This document shows positions 15,413-25,796 of a stretch of 64,000 bases of DNA, piece by piece. Position 1 is the stretch's first letter; every line of letters begins with the position of its first letter. Source of the stretch: Chiua virens (lineage: Eukaryota > Basidiomycota > Agaricomycetes > Boletales > Boletaceae). The notes under the pieces were generated by a model, which did not search any database, was not told where the DNA came from, and was given only the letters and a program-made list of their open reading frames with translations. The translations under genes were made by a program, and so were the position numbers. Location: assembly GCA_019787685.1 (NCBI GenBank), contig JAHNUO010000003.1, positions 248,001-312,000 of the forward strand, read 5' to 3'.

Positions 15413-17081
15413 TTACAATCCAGTGCTGGCAATGATGCTTAACACCTTCCATCTCTGTGCAAATACCACCTCCCAGCGTTCGAAGTCGTCCACCGTGACC
15501 ATGCTATTGTCACGCCATTTAGAAGGGTTCCAACTCTCGAGCTCCAGCGTGCCAGACATCAGAACCGCGAGAGCTGCGAAAAAAACAGACATTGTCACAA
15601 GAGACGCCGCTTCGATAGTGGAGTCCAGGACATCGATGGAAAGTGAACGTGAGACTGGTCTAATTTGCGTGTTGAAAGAGCTTCGTGAGTCGATGACAAG
15701 CGCAAGTTGATTTAATGACCGACACATATGCAAGAGGCGAGTGATTCCGTCTGCTGTGATCCCGCCCGAGGTTTGCCGCCATCCCCACAACTGGTTTATG
15801 AGGAGATGTTCTAGGTGGGGCCATGCAGACACCAGTTTAACCAGGTCATCGTCTGTCAGTCCTATGGACCACTTAAGATTGAAGTCCAGATGACGCAAAT
15901 TTTTGAGTGCCATGAGAGGCTGCAAGTCGCCGCCAACAAGTATTTCTGAGCCATCCGATCCAGGGCCGTGATTACTAGGATGACTCAGAAGATAACCTGA
16001 CTCCGTCAACGTCAACATTGTAACGGAGTTGCAGATGCCAGATGCCTGCAGAACCTCTAAAAAGGATGCAACAGTCTGTTTGGTGGGAATATGTTCAAAT
16101 GTGACAGATAAGTCTGCGAGAGCAGGAAGCTGAATACGAGCAAGTAGATTTGATACGGGGATCAAGGACTCGGAGCGTAATTCCAGTCTTTGCAACCTAT
16201 TGAAGCAGAGTGCGTCGAGAAGAGTGATGCAGTCTGGAGTTGTAGCATCCAGCGCGAAGGAGAGCTGAGTCAAGTCGGATACGCGAGACAGGTGCTTGAA
16301 TGCGTCCACATTCAAAGTGACCAGAGGGCAGGACACGATCCGAGGGTTTGGCCAGCGGCAAATGAAGTTGGATACGATGGGATCAATCTCGACCGACTGG
16401 CCTCCTCATGTCCATGGTGAGTTGCCCTAGCTTTGGAGAGTCCCCAGGGAAGGGGTCGAGGTGATCAAACAGACACCAATCCACATCTGCGCCAAGTCTG
16501 AGCGTATACTTGACTAGAAATCAAGGACGGCAGAGCTCTGTACAGCAAGGATGAGGCTGAATTGCCAGAGTAAAGATAATGCAAGCGGCGCAGATTTGGG
16601 AAGAGCAGAACGGAAGATGGACTTGGAGGGCGCAAGAAGCCTCCAGCATCGAGGAAGCAAAGCACACTGCCAAAGTTACGTATGGAACGGATGCGACTGG
16701 TGTAGCTTCGGAGGGTGTCCCATTCGGCTTGTTCAAGAGGATCTATGAAAACAGTACAGCTTCCGTGGGATGGTTTAAAGGTGTATGAATAATGAAAGAT
16801 GAACTTCATACCTTCGTTTCGAACTCTCCTGGATACATTTCATCACAGGCTTCAGAAAGACAGCAGGCTAGAGGCGTAAAATCCTCCAACGCGGACCACA
16901 GCACATCGAGTGCTGGTTCCTTGAATACACGACATGTTCTAGCAAGGACGGCAAGGTCACGGGGTTTCAAAAACTCTGGGTCGTAAAATATGGACAGTTC
17001 GTCCAAACTGTCGCAGCAAGGCGCCTGCCAGTGAGAAAAAATATTCAGGAGGATTTCGGCTACCCGTAGCGCGGGATGCAT
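15413..17081 (-). pseudogene. F-box/leucine-rich protein gene with several frameshifts
   Basis: It starts MHPALRVAEILLNIFSHW, then ARTCRVFKEPALDVLWSAL, the F-box. An intron from 16806 leads to PLEQAEWDTLRSYTSRIRSI, and the frame 16336-15413 supplies a leucine-rich tail (RLELRSESLIP, ALADLSVTFEHIP, LVSAWPHLEHLLINQLWGW). F-box proteins recruit substrates to SCF ubiquitin ligases; the leucine-rich part would bind the substrate, which is unknown. Compared with the sister gene at 20.2-21.8 kb, the frame is broken just after the intron (near 16740), near 16480 and near 16375. Each break looks like a one- or two-base change. The gene is therefore decayed or carries sequence errors. It is clearly paralogous to the relic at 23.5-24.5 kb, which shares HLDPFPGDS and a matching SRIQL/ARIQL repeat. 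Confidence 0.7.
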
Positions 17082-17239
17082 TGGTCTTGATGGTATGTAA
17101 CTGAGCGTAAGGTTTACTGCCCTTTTCAGGCAACCTTATCGCATGCTACCTTCCTTGATCGATTGCTGCCAATCATAAGTATCAAAATAAATTACTGTGT
17201 ATGCCAATTCTAAGGTTGGGACGTCCTGGTACAACCCAA

Positions 17240-17960
17240 CTACGATGCTGCCCTGTTAATACTCATCTTCCCAAACGCTCGCACCCCAAAATCAATCACC
17301 AGCACTCTTGTGGGGTCGATCGGAGGTAAAAAAAAACGAATGTTAGTGAGCGTGACGTCGCAGTGGATGACGCCCCACGGAGGGAAGTGCTCAAGGATCT
17401 AGATGAGTGATGCGAGGGGGACGTCTGCAAGGCTGATAGAAGGGACATACTCCGAGTCAAGTACAAGCGCTTGTGGTCGAGTGGCCCGTTCTTCCAATGT
17501 GGAACACGGTTCGTTGTCGGAAGCGCGCTACCAGCAGGGGTGAGAGCGTGCCTGCCCAGAGGAGGCGGGGAATGGCAGACCCTTGGAGGTCATGTAGACA
17601 CTTGTATGCTTCGAGCTCAGCACCATAGTTCCTCGTATAAGACGTAGTAGTAGCGGTCCGGGTTGCCTCGGGATACTTGGCATTGTAATATAAAGGGCTA
17701 CCCGCAGCTCTTTTTCAGAGCGGGTCGGCCCCTGACGGCGGGCTAGCGCGGCCGCTCGTTCGTGTGTGAGGTTCCACGGTTCTCGGGCTGCTCCTCAGCC
17801 CCTGCATCCTCCACATCGGGTTTGGCGAGCACGACGACGCTGTACGTTACGGGAGTGAACAATATGGAGACGGTGAACTTGACCATGGGGCGATCGTCTA
17901 GGGACTTCAGGGAGAATGTTTGACCCGGAAAGAATGCTTTGATTGGGGAGATCTGATTCG
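17240..17960 (-). pseudogene. Degraded protein-kinase-like gene
   Basis: Read leftward, coding-like blocks appear in order: FFPGQTFSLKSLDDRPMVKF and SVVVLAKPDVED, then YGAELEAYKCLHDLQG and IPRLLWAGTL, then EYVPSISLADVPLASL, then FPPWGVIHCDVTLTNI, and finally RVLVIDFGVRAFG before a stop at 17240. This order (E-x2-AY-x-L-x2-LQG, a hinge-like EYVP, an HxDxxxxN catalytic-loop variant and an IDFG metal-binding variant) is that of small kinase-like genes common in Agaricomycetes. Stops and frame changes separate the blocks, for example after about 17750 and 17400, so no continuous protein can be read with confidence. Substrate unknown. Confidence 0.55.
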
Positions 17961-18138
17961 AACAGACGATTCAATGTATGTACTAATCATCATTCCTTAC
18001 ACCGTGCCATCGCCCATCGCAAGAGTGTAGTAGGTCGTCGTGCAGTAGTGAGGACCGCCTATTGTACAGACTTGGATCACCTTCTAATAGACTACTCAAT
18101 GGCTATCCTATTGATCCAAGAAATCGGCACTGACCACT

Positions 18139-19769
18139 CTAGTTCACCTCTCGCACAAACCGATCCAACACCTGAATCAACCCCCGCCGCCTTTTCCGCG
18201 TGTTAAAAATCATGGCATGATCCAACTCGGGATAACACAACACCTCCAACCCGCCCCGTCGCCAATCGCTCACCCCCGCCGTCTCCCCCGTTAAATACCA
18301 CCTCACCGCCTCGGCGTTCACCACCTGATCCCGCCCACTCAACGCCACCGCCACCTCCCGCCCCGCCAAGTCCTCCTTCCACAACACGTTCTCCGCCCAG
18401 AAAAAGTGTCGCGACAGGGTCCGTGCCACGTCTGGGTCTTGGCTCGCAAAGTACCACAGCAGCCATTGATTGGCTGTTCGAGGCGTGCGGTACACAAAGT
18501 TGTACGCCACGTCGGGGAGGTGGAGCAGGAATGGTATCGGGTCGACGAGGAGCGATGCCGAGATGCGTGGTGAGAAGGAGGGGTCAGCGCAAGAGTTGGG
18601 CGGTGATGGCGGTGCCAGTATGAGTGTGCGGCGACGACGATCGGGCCGAGGGAATGGGTAGAGAGGATGGTGGACAGCGCGGTGACGGTGGCGGAGCGGG
18701 AGAGGGGTGGAGAAGTGATCCGTGAGCTGACGGAGAGGAATTCGGGGACGAGAATGCCGACATCGGGGTAGTGTGAGGTAAGGTCTGCCAAAAAGGATGC
18801 ATAGGGGTATAGTCCAATCTATGGCATGTGTGAATGTGAGTGTGTGCTGACAGGGAGGTCTACGTACGCCGATACCATGAAGAAAGAGCACCGGGTTCTC
18901 CTGGAACGAACGGTGAGGTCGATACCAATACGAAATACCTTGGACGCTGGACGCGTGCGAAAAGAGGACGAGTGGACGGGGTGGAAACGACCCGAAAACC
19001 CCCCGATCAGTGTAATGACGAAACCCCAACCAATAGAGTCGAAGGCTCGTCACGATATCCATGGCGCCGACGATCTGCAACGACCATCAGTCTCGAACGG
19101 CCACCCAAAACATCAACGTGACACACCAAATACCACACCAACGGCCGATGCGACATGGGCACTGGATCGAGTGTCACCCGCATACACGGCGTAGCCTTAT
19201 TGTAACCTTCTACGAGCGGCTCCCCGAACACATTCTCGACCATGTGCAGATACTCTACCAGCTCGTCTTCCCACTCTTCCCAGCTTGCGTTCAATGAGGT
19301 CGAAAAGAATGCCCATAAGAGCCATTCGAGAACGTTTTTCTTTTGAAATGATTGGGACTTGAAGAACCATCCGGAGGGGTAGTTCAACGAGGAGGTGCCC
19401 AAGGTGCTCGGAACATCGCTGGAAGAGTGCTTGGCGTTCCTCGCGAGTCAGGCTGGGGTGCTCTGCGGCCTGTACGAAAGAGAAAACGGTGGGTCAGAAA
19501 GAAAGCGGGAATGCAGGACGACAGGAGCAGTGCACGCCTTTTGAAGATGGTATCGTCTTGGGAGGTAAACGCACTGCAAAGAAACCTGCCTCCAGAGATG
19601 CGTAGATGAGAAAAGCGTCATAGAGGGGTGCCCACTTAAAGTCAGGGTAAGCCGGTACATGTATAAGCAACCTCCAGACCACATAGAGGATGCTGAGTGG
19701 CGCGATGAGCTGAAGGACCGCAATTGCAGTTTTGATGAGTATGTATTCTGGTCTGCTGTTCCCTAGCAT
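18139..19769 (-). CDS. Membrane-anchored alpha/beta hydrolase (frameshifts present)
   Basis: The ATG at 19769 opens with a hydrophobic segment (AIAVLQLIAPLSILYVVWRL) that probably anchors the protein. Exons joined at GT-AG introns continue through YPSGWFFKSQSF, ENVFGEP and HYTDRGVFGSFPP to an oxyanion HGIG, IGLYPYASFL, the nucleophile elbow AHSYGTAI, the acid in ALSGRDQVVN and the histidine in ELDHAMIF. This is a complete Ser-Asp-His alpha/beta-hydrolase order; the substrate is unknown. The elbow needs two one-base corrections: an extra base at 18617 and another at 18586, with the 30 bases between lying in a shifted frame. A third break lies near 19400. With three breaks the gene is either decaying or misassembled here. 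Confidence 0.72.
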
Positions 19770-20162
19770 CGTCTTAACGGAAGGGCCTGCACCACGAACT
19801 ACTTGGTTCGAGAGTCTCCGCAGCTTGGTTGCGGAGCCTAGTGGTGGCGGTGTCACTTGAAAGGGTATAGTTATTATCGAGATTCGTACAAGACAGAGAT
19901 TACAATCATTATAATAGTACAGTCCCCCTTGGTACGTTGTAAAGTAAGTGCAATAAATGGGTCGATAAGGCGCCGTGAACGAAACGCTCTGAACCAGCAG
20001 ATAGAATAGAAGATACGGGGTCAGGTCGGTGAATCATACCAGATTCATATCAAGGGCAACGCCCTTGCACTACACCCGGTTTTCCTCGATACCCTCCAAT
20101 CGTTTGTCGTTCAAAACCCCTCGGTGACCATCGGCAAGGAAGGAGAGTGGGCCTTAACCCTC
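19770..20162. other. Intergenic, no supported feature
   Basis: Nothing convincing between the hydrolase start and the 3' end of the next F-box gene; the latter may run a little further left in a second frame to about 20050. Confidence 0.4.
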
Positions 20163-21774
20163 TCAGTGCGCTTTCACAAACACATCTTCCCATAGTCTCC
20201 TCAGAATCTCCGAGTCCAGGCGATCCGACATCATACTGGTGTCCCAATACGTAGAATGGACATCGGCATGTCGTCGCTGCATGATCCCCCCAAAGAAAGT
20301 CGCTAGCGCGTCGACAGACTCGGGCTGAATGATCGAATCGGCAACGTTTACAGAGAATGGAATTCGTGGAGCGAAATCGGCAACCCGAAGAGATTCCAGA
20401 GCTGAGAGGATATCTGTGTAGCCCCGCGTGTCGACGGCGAGACAAAAGTGGTGCAACGACTTGAGTCCCAAGAGGAAGTTGGAGGAGGCCGTTTGGTGTG
20501 ATCCCTGATTCCGTCTTCCAACCCCACTCTTCATTGATCAGAAGGTACTCCAGATCAGGCCACGCAGCCGCCAGTTCCGGGAGGTCGTCATCGTTGAGGT
20601 TCACGACCCAATCGGTATTGATATCAATACGACGAAGACCGTCAAAGACCATACATGGCCGGATATCGTCAAGGGTAAGCTGATATCGCCCCGAATCGCC
20701 GCTGATGGAACTCGGGGATCGTGTCTGAATAACCCTCAAGCTGAGAAGTTGGTGGGGAGTGCAAATTTTCTGGAGAGCGTTGAAAAATGATTTAACACAG
20801 TACTTGGAGGGGCAAGTGTCGACGAAGACTGTGAAAGAGCGGAGTGCTGGAAGTTGGATACGAGCAAGTGACTTCGAGACGGTATCCAATGATCGTGAAG
20901 ATATCTCCAAGTCGCGCAACTTGAAGATAGGTAGCGTAAACTTGGAAGCGACGATCTGATCTGCCACCATGGGGCTCAATGTGAACGATAGAGTGGTCAA
21001 GGAAGACGTGTAGGAGAGATGTGACAGGGCATCGATATCCAGATTAATGTATGGACAATAAAGCACCTGTAAATTCGTCCAGCGGCGTACGAGGGTAGAA
21101 ATGGGTTCGTCAAAGTCGAGCTGAGGGCGACGCATGCGAATCCGGAACCTTCTCATCTTCGGGCAGAGATCACCAAGTGACTGTGGGAAACTGCGAAACG
21201 GAGGGGCGTCGCCGAAAACAAAGTTGATGTCAAGGGAGGTCAGGGACTCGACTGCGAAGTGAGGCATCAAAGGAAAGGTCTCCCTTAAGAATTCCCAGCG
21301 CAGGATGCGGAGGTGAGGGAACATTGGATCAGGCATAGGAGGGTTAAGCAGTGTTTTGACGGAGTCCCAGTCGAGCCCTCGCGTGAAGTCACGCACGGAT
21401 CGGACGCGGCGGGTGTAGCCCCGGAGGATATCCCACTCGGCTTGCTCGAGTGGTCTTGTGAAAGAGTATAACCACTTGATGACACGTCAACACCGATAAC
21501 GGGTGATAGCGACATGAAAACAACATACACTGTGGCTAGGATGTATCCGATGGGAAGCCTCAGGAAGACATCGCGCGAGGGGAGACAGGTTGGGCAACTC
21601 TGTCCAGAGAACATCCAATGCAGGTTCTTTGAACGTGCGACAAGTTCTGGCGAGCGCGGCGAGGTCGGCAGTCGCAGGAGAGGCACAGTCGAATTGCCTG
21701 GTGATGGGTGTTGGTGGATGACAGTGGGCAAAGATGTTGAGGAGTATTTCTTCGAGACGGAGAACGGGATGCAT
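20163..21774 (-). CDS. F-box/leucine-rich protein (one frameshift)
   Basis: It begins MHPVLRLEEILLNIFAH, followed by ARTCRTFKEPALDVLWTEL, the F-box at residues 1-70. An intron (GTATGT to AAG, about 21530 to 21474) leads in phase to WLYSFTRPLEQAEWDILRGY. About 350 residues of leucine-rich repeats follow (SLTSLDINFVFGD, LQVLYCPYINLDIDALSHL, KLRDLEISSRSLD, LEYLLINEEWGWK). After GITPNG, near 20475-20490, the frame shifts by one base; the last 100 residues (LLGLKSLHHFCLAVD to WEDVFVKAH) lie in the next frame and stop at 20163. As an F-box protein it would be an SCF adaptor with an unknown target. It is the best preserved of four F-box copies in 14 kb, so the shift could be error. Confidence 0.72.
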
Positions 21775-22004
21775 GGTGAAGATGGAGGTAGAAAATTGAA
21801 CGGTAAACTTGGCTTTTTGTCACAAGACCCGGTCCAACGTTACCCCGCATTCTCCTTTTTCGACGTAATACACTCTCATCGCATGATCCGTCGGAATTTG
21901 AATTTTACGCGGTCCGGGACAGATCCGTCTACCAACTTTGAACACAGTCGCGCAGGAGCCACCCATAGACGGATGGATCACCACTCTGCACTGTACGTAT
22001 TAAC

Positions 22005-22349
22005 TTGAATACCCAAGTGGAGTGTTCCCCGCAAGACGTAACTCGACCCAGGCCGTTGTTGACCAGCGGAGAAAAGGTGGCTATTGCCGTCACCGATATT
22101 TTGAATGATGGGACGTTGAAGATAGGCGAAATGGTTCACCGTGACCGCTGGCAAATTGAAGCGTGTTTCAACGCCACTACAAGGCCAGGTATGTACCCGA
22201 TGGACATTGCTGAAACAAAGGCATCACAAGACTATCCCGAGATTATCGGAACCACTAGTACTTACCAGGCATATGACATCATACCTGGGGAAGGAACGTA
22301 CGTGACCGACAGTACCAAGATCCGTTATTATTCGCAGTCGTCATTGTAG
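22005..22349 (+). CDS. Unrecognised open reading frame
   Basis: A 114-codon open frame from ATG to stop, containing blocks such as VTDILNDGTLKIGEMVHRDR and TSTYQAYDIIPGEGTYVTD, which read like folded protein rather than antisense noise. I do not recognise a family. No introns, neighbours in operon-like order or regulatory signal support it. It may be a fragment of a larger gene. Confidence 0.3.
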   Translation: MNTQVECSPQDVTRPRPLLTSGEKVAIAVTDILNDGTLKIGEMVHRDRWQIEACFNATTRPGMYPMDIAETKASQDYPEIIGTTSTYQAYDIIPGEGTYVTDSTKIRYYSQSSL

Positions 22350-23094
22350 GGCGATAATCAGAATGAAGGGCGAACATGACGCAGCTTGAATGATGACATC
22401 TTTTCACTGAACACTTGATCAGCTGCCCCAGGAGATTATTGTCAATGATTTAATCATGCCGTGAGTGCAAATGACATGTTCCACATTGGCATGCATTACG
22501 ATGGCCTTCCCTGATCGTATATACATATTGGAAGGCACGGGATCAAATCCTCGCCAAGCGTCAAAACGAGAAGAGAGTTCGCACTGTATTGCTCCATGTG
22601 ACGACTGTGTTATGGCCGTCTAACCTCCGAAACGCAGGTCCTTATAGATATTGGGTTTTTAAGTTCCCTCGTCTACGAAATTCATGTTTTCCTAATCCAC
22701 CAGCTCTACTTCGGTCGCGTCGAACACAGAAGGCTGGATTGGACGTCCCCGATTCGCTACAAATGAAAGCAGCTTTTTCGAGGAAGGCGGATGGCACAGG
22801 ATGAGTATGTACTGGCCTACGTAAACGACTCGGATATGGCATTCACTTTGCGGTCAATCAGACTCCATTAATCCACCTGAAAGGCCTATGCACCTTGCTG
22901 GAAAGGGGAGGAGAGAGAAGTCAGGGCAATGATACGTAGCTCAAGGTTGCCAGTGTAAGCTGGGCATCGAATTTCATCAAGTCGAACAACTGCTCGCAAA
23001 TTTATCCAAGCAGTACTAGTGGTCAAGGGATCCGAGTCGCATTCAAGTCGGTTTGTGAAACGTGAATAAAGTTGGCAAGTGTATCATGTCCATG
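22350..23094. other. Intergenic, no supported feature
   Basis: Only short unsupported frames are visible; no repeat from elsewhere in the window maps here. Confidence 0.4.
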
Positions 23095-23510
23095 TCAACT
23101 CGTACTGTGCGTCATCGAGAACCTTGCTCGCGCCAACAAGAACTCGAACGTCCTCCACCCAGGAAACTGTTCATCGTCGAGGTGTCTGGTAGTATCTACC
23201 TCAATTGTTTTCCGAATCGTGGGCCACAGCCTGCTTTGGGGCAGTCCGCGGAGAAGTGCACAGATTGCCTCCGTCTCCGTCGGCTTTGCACCCATTCTGG
23301 CCAATTTTTCATTTGTATGCATGTGCCAGTGAAAGGCGATGTACTCAGCGTCAGCGGCTCCCTTCATTTGGAATCCAGCAATCTGAGCTCTGATGGGGAA
23401 TTGGCGGGATACGTCGGCTCGATCATAGAGATCCGCTAATGTCATCCATGTTTCACGGGCTGTGACGTTGATGCTCGTCAGGAAGAAGGGTGAGAACTGT
23501 TGAGTTGATT
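23095..23510 (-). pseudogene. Ty1/copia gag relic
   Basis: A single frame reads SPFFLTSINVTARETWMTLA, DLYDRADVSRQFPIRAQIAG, FQMKGAADAEYIAFHWHMHT and CALLRGLP. This layout (AxExWxxLxxxY, an Arg-x2-L-x3-L-x3-K-like repeat, then LLxxLP) is that of the UBN2-like gag region of copia retrotransposons. No zinc knuckle, protease, integrase or reverse transcriptase follows, and I see no flanking LTRs. It is an isolated fragment. Confidence 0.55.
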
Positions 23511-23540
23511 TTTTTCATGATTATGGATTTGGCTGCCTCG

Positions 23541-24480
23541 TCACGCGTCCTTTCTTCTGCCGTGGGAGCTCCCTGAATCACCGGCTGCGGCCCATCGTCG
23601 AAGCGTAGTCAATGTAATTGAAGGGGTTCGTGCCTCGACTGACGTGGTTGTACACTCCTTCCCCGAGGAGAAGTTGTTCCGTCTGCCGTCGCCAATCATA
23701 ATGGTTCTCCGTGCCGTGTAACTCCAGTAAGTTGTCGAACTTTCTCGTTTCAGGCTCAATCTCGCGCTAAGGATCTTTCGTACCTTCGTGTCTGATATGT
23801 CAGGGCTCATAACTTGGGTCCTGAGGAAGAAAGACAAAAGAGTGCGAGGCTTAAAGTTTAGAAAGGATGACACCTCCTGACGGAGCTGCAGATCCTCCAA
23901 GAAGAATGCAATGTTCTGTTTGCTAGGAATATCTTCGAATTTGACAGTCAAGTCTATTGTAGCAGAGAGCTGAATGCGAGAAAGTAACATTGATGAAGGG
24001 ATCAAAGACTTGGAGCATATTTCAGTCTTGAAGCACAGCGTGTCGGAACGAGCGATGCAGTCTGGAAATATTGTAGTATCCAGTTTAAAGGAGAGCTGCG
24101 TCAGGTTCAATACACGAGACAACTTGGTGCATGAACGCGTCGTATCATGTGACCAGGGAACAGGAGACGACCAGGTCAATCACAGCTTCAGGTCTACTCA
24201 TGTGCATGATGAGTTGCCCTAAGTTTGTAGAGTCCCCGGGAAAGGGATCGAGGTGATCCTCAAACGAAGAGGGATTCGCACCCCCATCGCCTTTGAACGT
24301 GTATGTGAAATCAAAGACAGGAGAGGCTGGTGCAGAAATTCCTAGTGCCATAAAATAAGTAACGTAAATGCTGCAGATTCGGGAAGAGCGGATTGGAAAT
24401 GGGAAGACTCAAGAAGTTTTCAATATCGGAGGAGTAGAACATGTTGGCATATTCCACTCGGCTTGTTCGAGTGGTCTGGA
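23541..24480 (-). pseudogene. F-box gene relic
   Basis: Scattered blocks match the F-box gene at 15.4-17.1 kb in the same order: PLEQAEWNM near 24460, FDFTYTFKGDG and DHLDPFPGDSTNLGQLIMHM, then LSRVLNLTQLSFKLDTT, LIPSSMLLSRIQL, and KFEDIPSKQNIAFFLEDLQL. The F-box itself is missing and the frame changes repeatedly, so this is a decayed tandem copy. Confidence 0.6.
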
Positions 24481-24488
24481 CTGCGAAA

Positions 24489-24900
24489 GTGATACATCAG
24501 CAAACCAACCTTTTTGAACTACAGAGTCACATGTCTGCATAGGCCACACAGATCTCCCTAATCCATACAATCCCTTACAGATGTCATAAACACAGGGTCC
24601 ATAATTCCACTTGGGTGTCACACACTACACAGGCTCCCCCTCTCTATGCAGTCCTTCATGGATCCCATAAAACACAGCAAACTGTGAAGTCCACCATGAC
24701 TGAAGTCACACACAGCTGAACATGGATACATTGCAGATTATCATTAGCAAACAGGACTGCAAGTTTGGCTTGCCAATGGCCCAGCTGCAGGATCTACTAT
24801 ACTACTAGTAGCATGTGTGATCAAATTTGTATGAAAATCACCATTGTGAGCAGCACCAGTGTCTTCTCCCATGTTCCACCACTGGGCAACAGCCTGACAA
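24489..24900. mobile_element. Probable DNA-transposon relic with ACATCAGCAAACCA terminus
   Basis: At 24489 the sequence ACATCAGCAAACCAACC matches, in reverse complement, one end of the 251-bp MITE and a copy ending near 46946. Downstream, a short motif (CACACAGATCTC) is also present in the 46.6-46.9 kb stretch in the same relation to the terminus. The opposite end was not found, so borders are guesses. Confidence 0.35.
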
Positions 24901-25052
24901 TGACTGTTCACTACGGACCATCAGAAATGAAGTGCTAGGATATACATAGAGAAGAACGAACCGTCCGCATCTGCACCAGCTTCGCTGTATGGTTGAAGAG
25001 TGTCACGATCTGAACACACTAGTGAGGGATAATACCCACTCTTCCTGATGGC

Positions 25053-25607
25053 TGTTAGAGACCGTGCGACTCAGAGGTAGCCAACTCCGGATCTCCGGAG
25101 TTGTAACGTCGGACGGGACTTGGCTTCACCGTATGTGGTGCACCCTTGTCACAGTCTGTCCCTATATTTCGGACGTGCGGAGAACGGAGGTAGATATATG
25201 ACTCAACACATAAAGTGGAGTCGAGCGGAGTAAAGACCGTCAAGGTCTTACGGAGTGTTCGGAGTGAGTCGTACAAATAAACTAATATTCAGACTAAGGG
25301 TACACAGTCATGGTACTACAGTTTATATACTCGGAGTGGAATGGAGATTAGTAACGGAGTTGGTAAGAACTGAGTAAGACGGAAGATCGGGAAACTACAT
25401 AGCCGGAGGTAAGTCGGGTACTGAAAAAGCCGGAGCTGTGCTCATAAGCGAGACACAGGTTATGTACTAATATAAAAGAGGAAACATATATATGTAACGG
25501 AGGTCCGGGGTCGCGGAGTTGCGTCCTGAGGGAGATCGACCCGGAGTTATCGTCTAAGAGAAACGGAGTTATATTCGGAGGAATGGAGAACGGAGCGGTA
25601 TATGACA
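25053..25607 (-). repeat. 3' LTR of family-1 element
   Basis: 555 bp; in sense orientation it begins TGTCATATACC and ends GGTCTCTAACA (TG...CA). It holds TATATAAA followed 34 bases later by AGTCTGAATAT, the predicted start of the R region. The pentamer CTCCG (sense strand) occurs 16 times. Confidence 0.92.
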
Positions 25608-25642
25608 GTATCCCCCTTTTAGGCCTGAACCCTTGAAGGCCT
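25608..25642 (-). promoter_or_regulatory. 3' polypurine tract, family 1
   Basis: Beside the left LTR the sense strand reads CCTAAAAGGGGGATAC, a purine run suited to prime plus-strand DNA. Next to it (25621-25642) AGGCCT...AGGCCT can form a 6-bp stem with a 10-base loop. Confidence 0.65.
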
Positions 25643-25744
25643 TTAGCGAGGAACAATAGTCAAGCGGAGTCAAAGCGCGAACAAAGCGCGAGTGGAGGTG
25701 ACGGATGTGCGGAGTTTGAATTCGGAGTGTGGGTGACGTGCTCT

Positions 25745-25753
25745 GTATATAAG
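25745..25753 (+). promoter_or_regulatory. TATA box of the cargo gene
   Basis: GTATATAAG lies about 50 bases upstream of the cargo ATG at 25797, on the strand opposite to the retroelement. It is separate from the LTR promoter. Confidence 0.5.
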
Positions 25754-25796
25754 TCCGGCAGATGGCTGTTTCATTCCTTAACCATTAATTCCTACC

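Noticed and set aside
17940..17970. GATTCGAAC resembling a tRNA T-loop
   Set aside because: No acceptor, D or anticodon stems around it; the region reads as part of the kinase-like relic.
18586..18617. Programmed frameshifting at the hydrolase nucleophile elbow
   Set aside because: Two same-direction single-base shifts 30 bases apart without slippery sequences, in a region where other genes including beta7 also have one-base breaks; decay or error is simpler.
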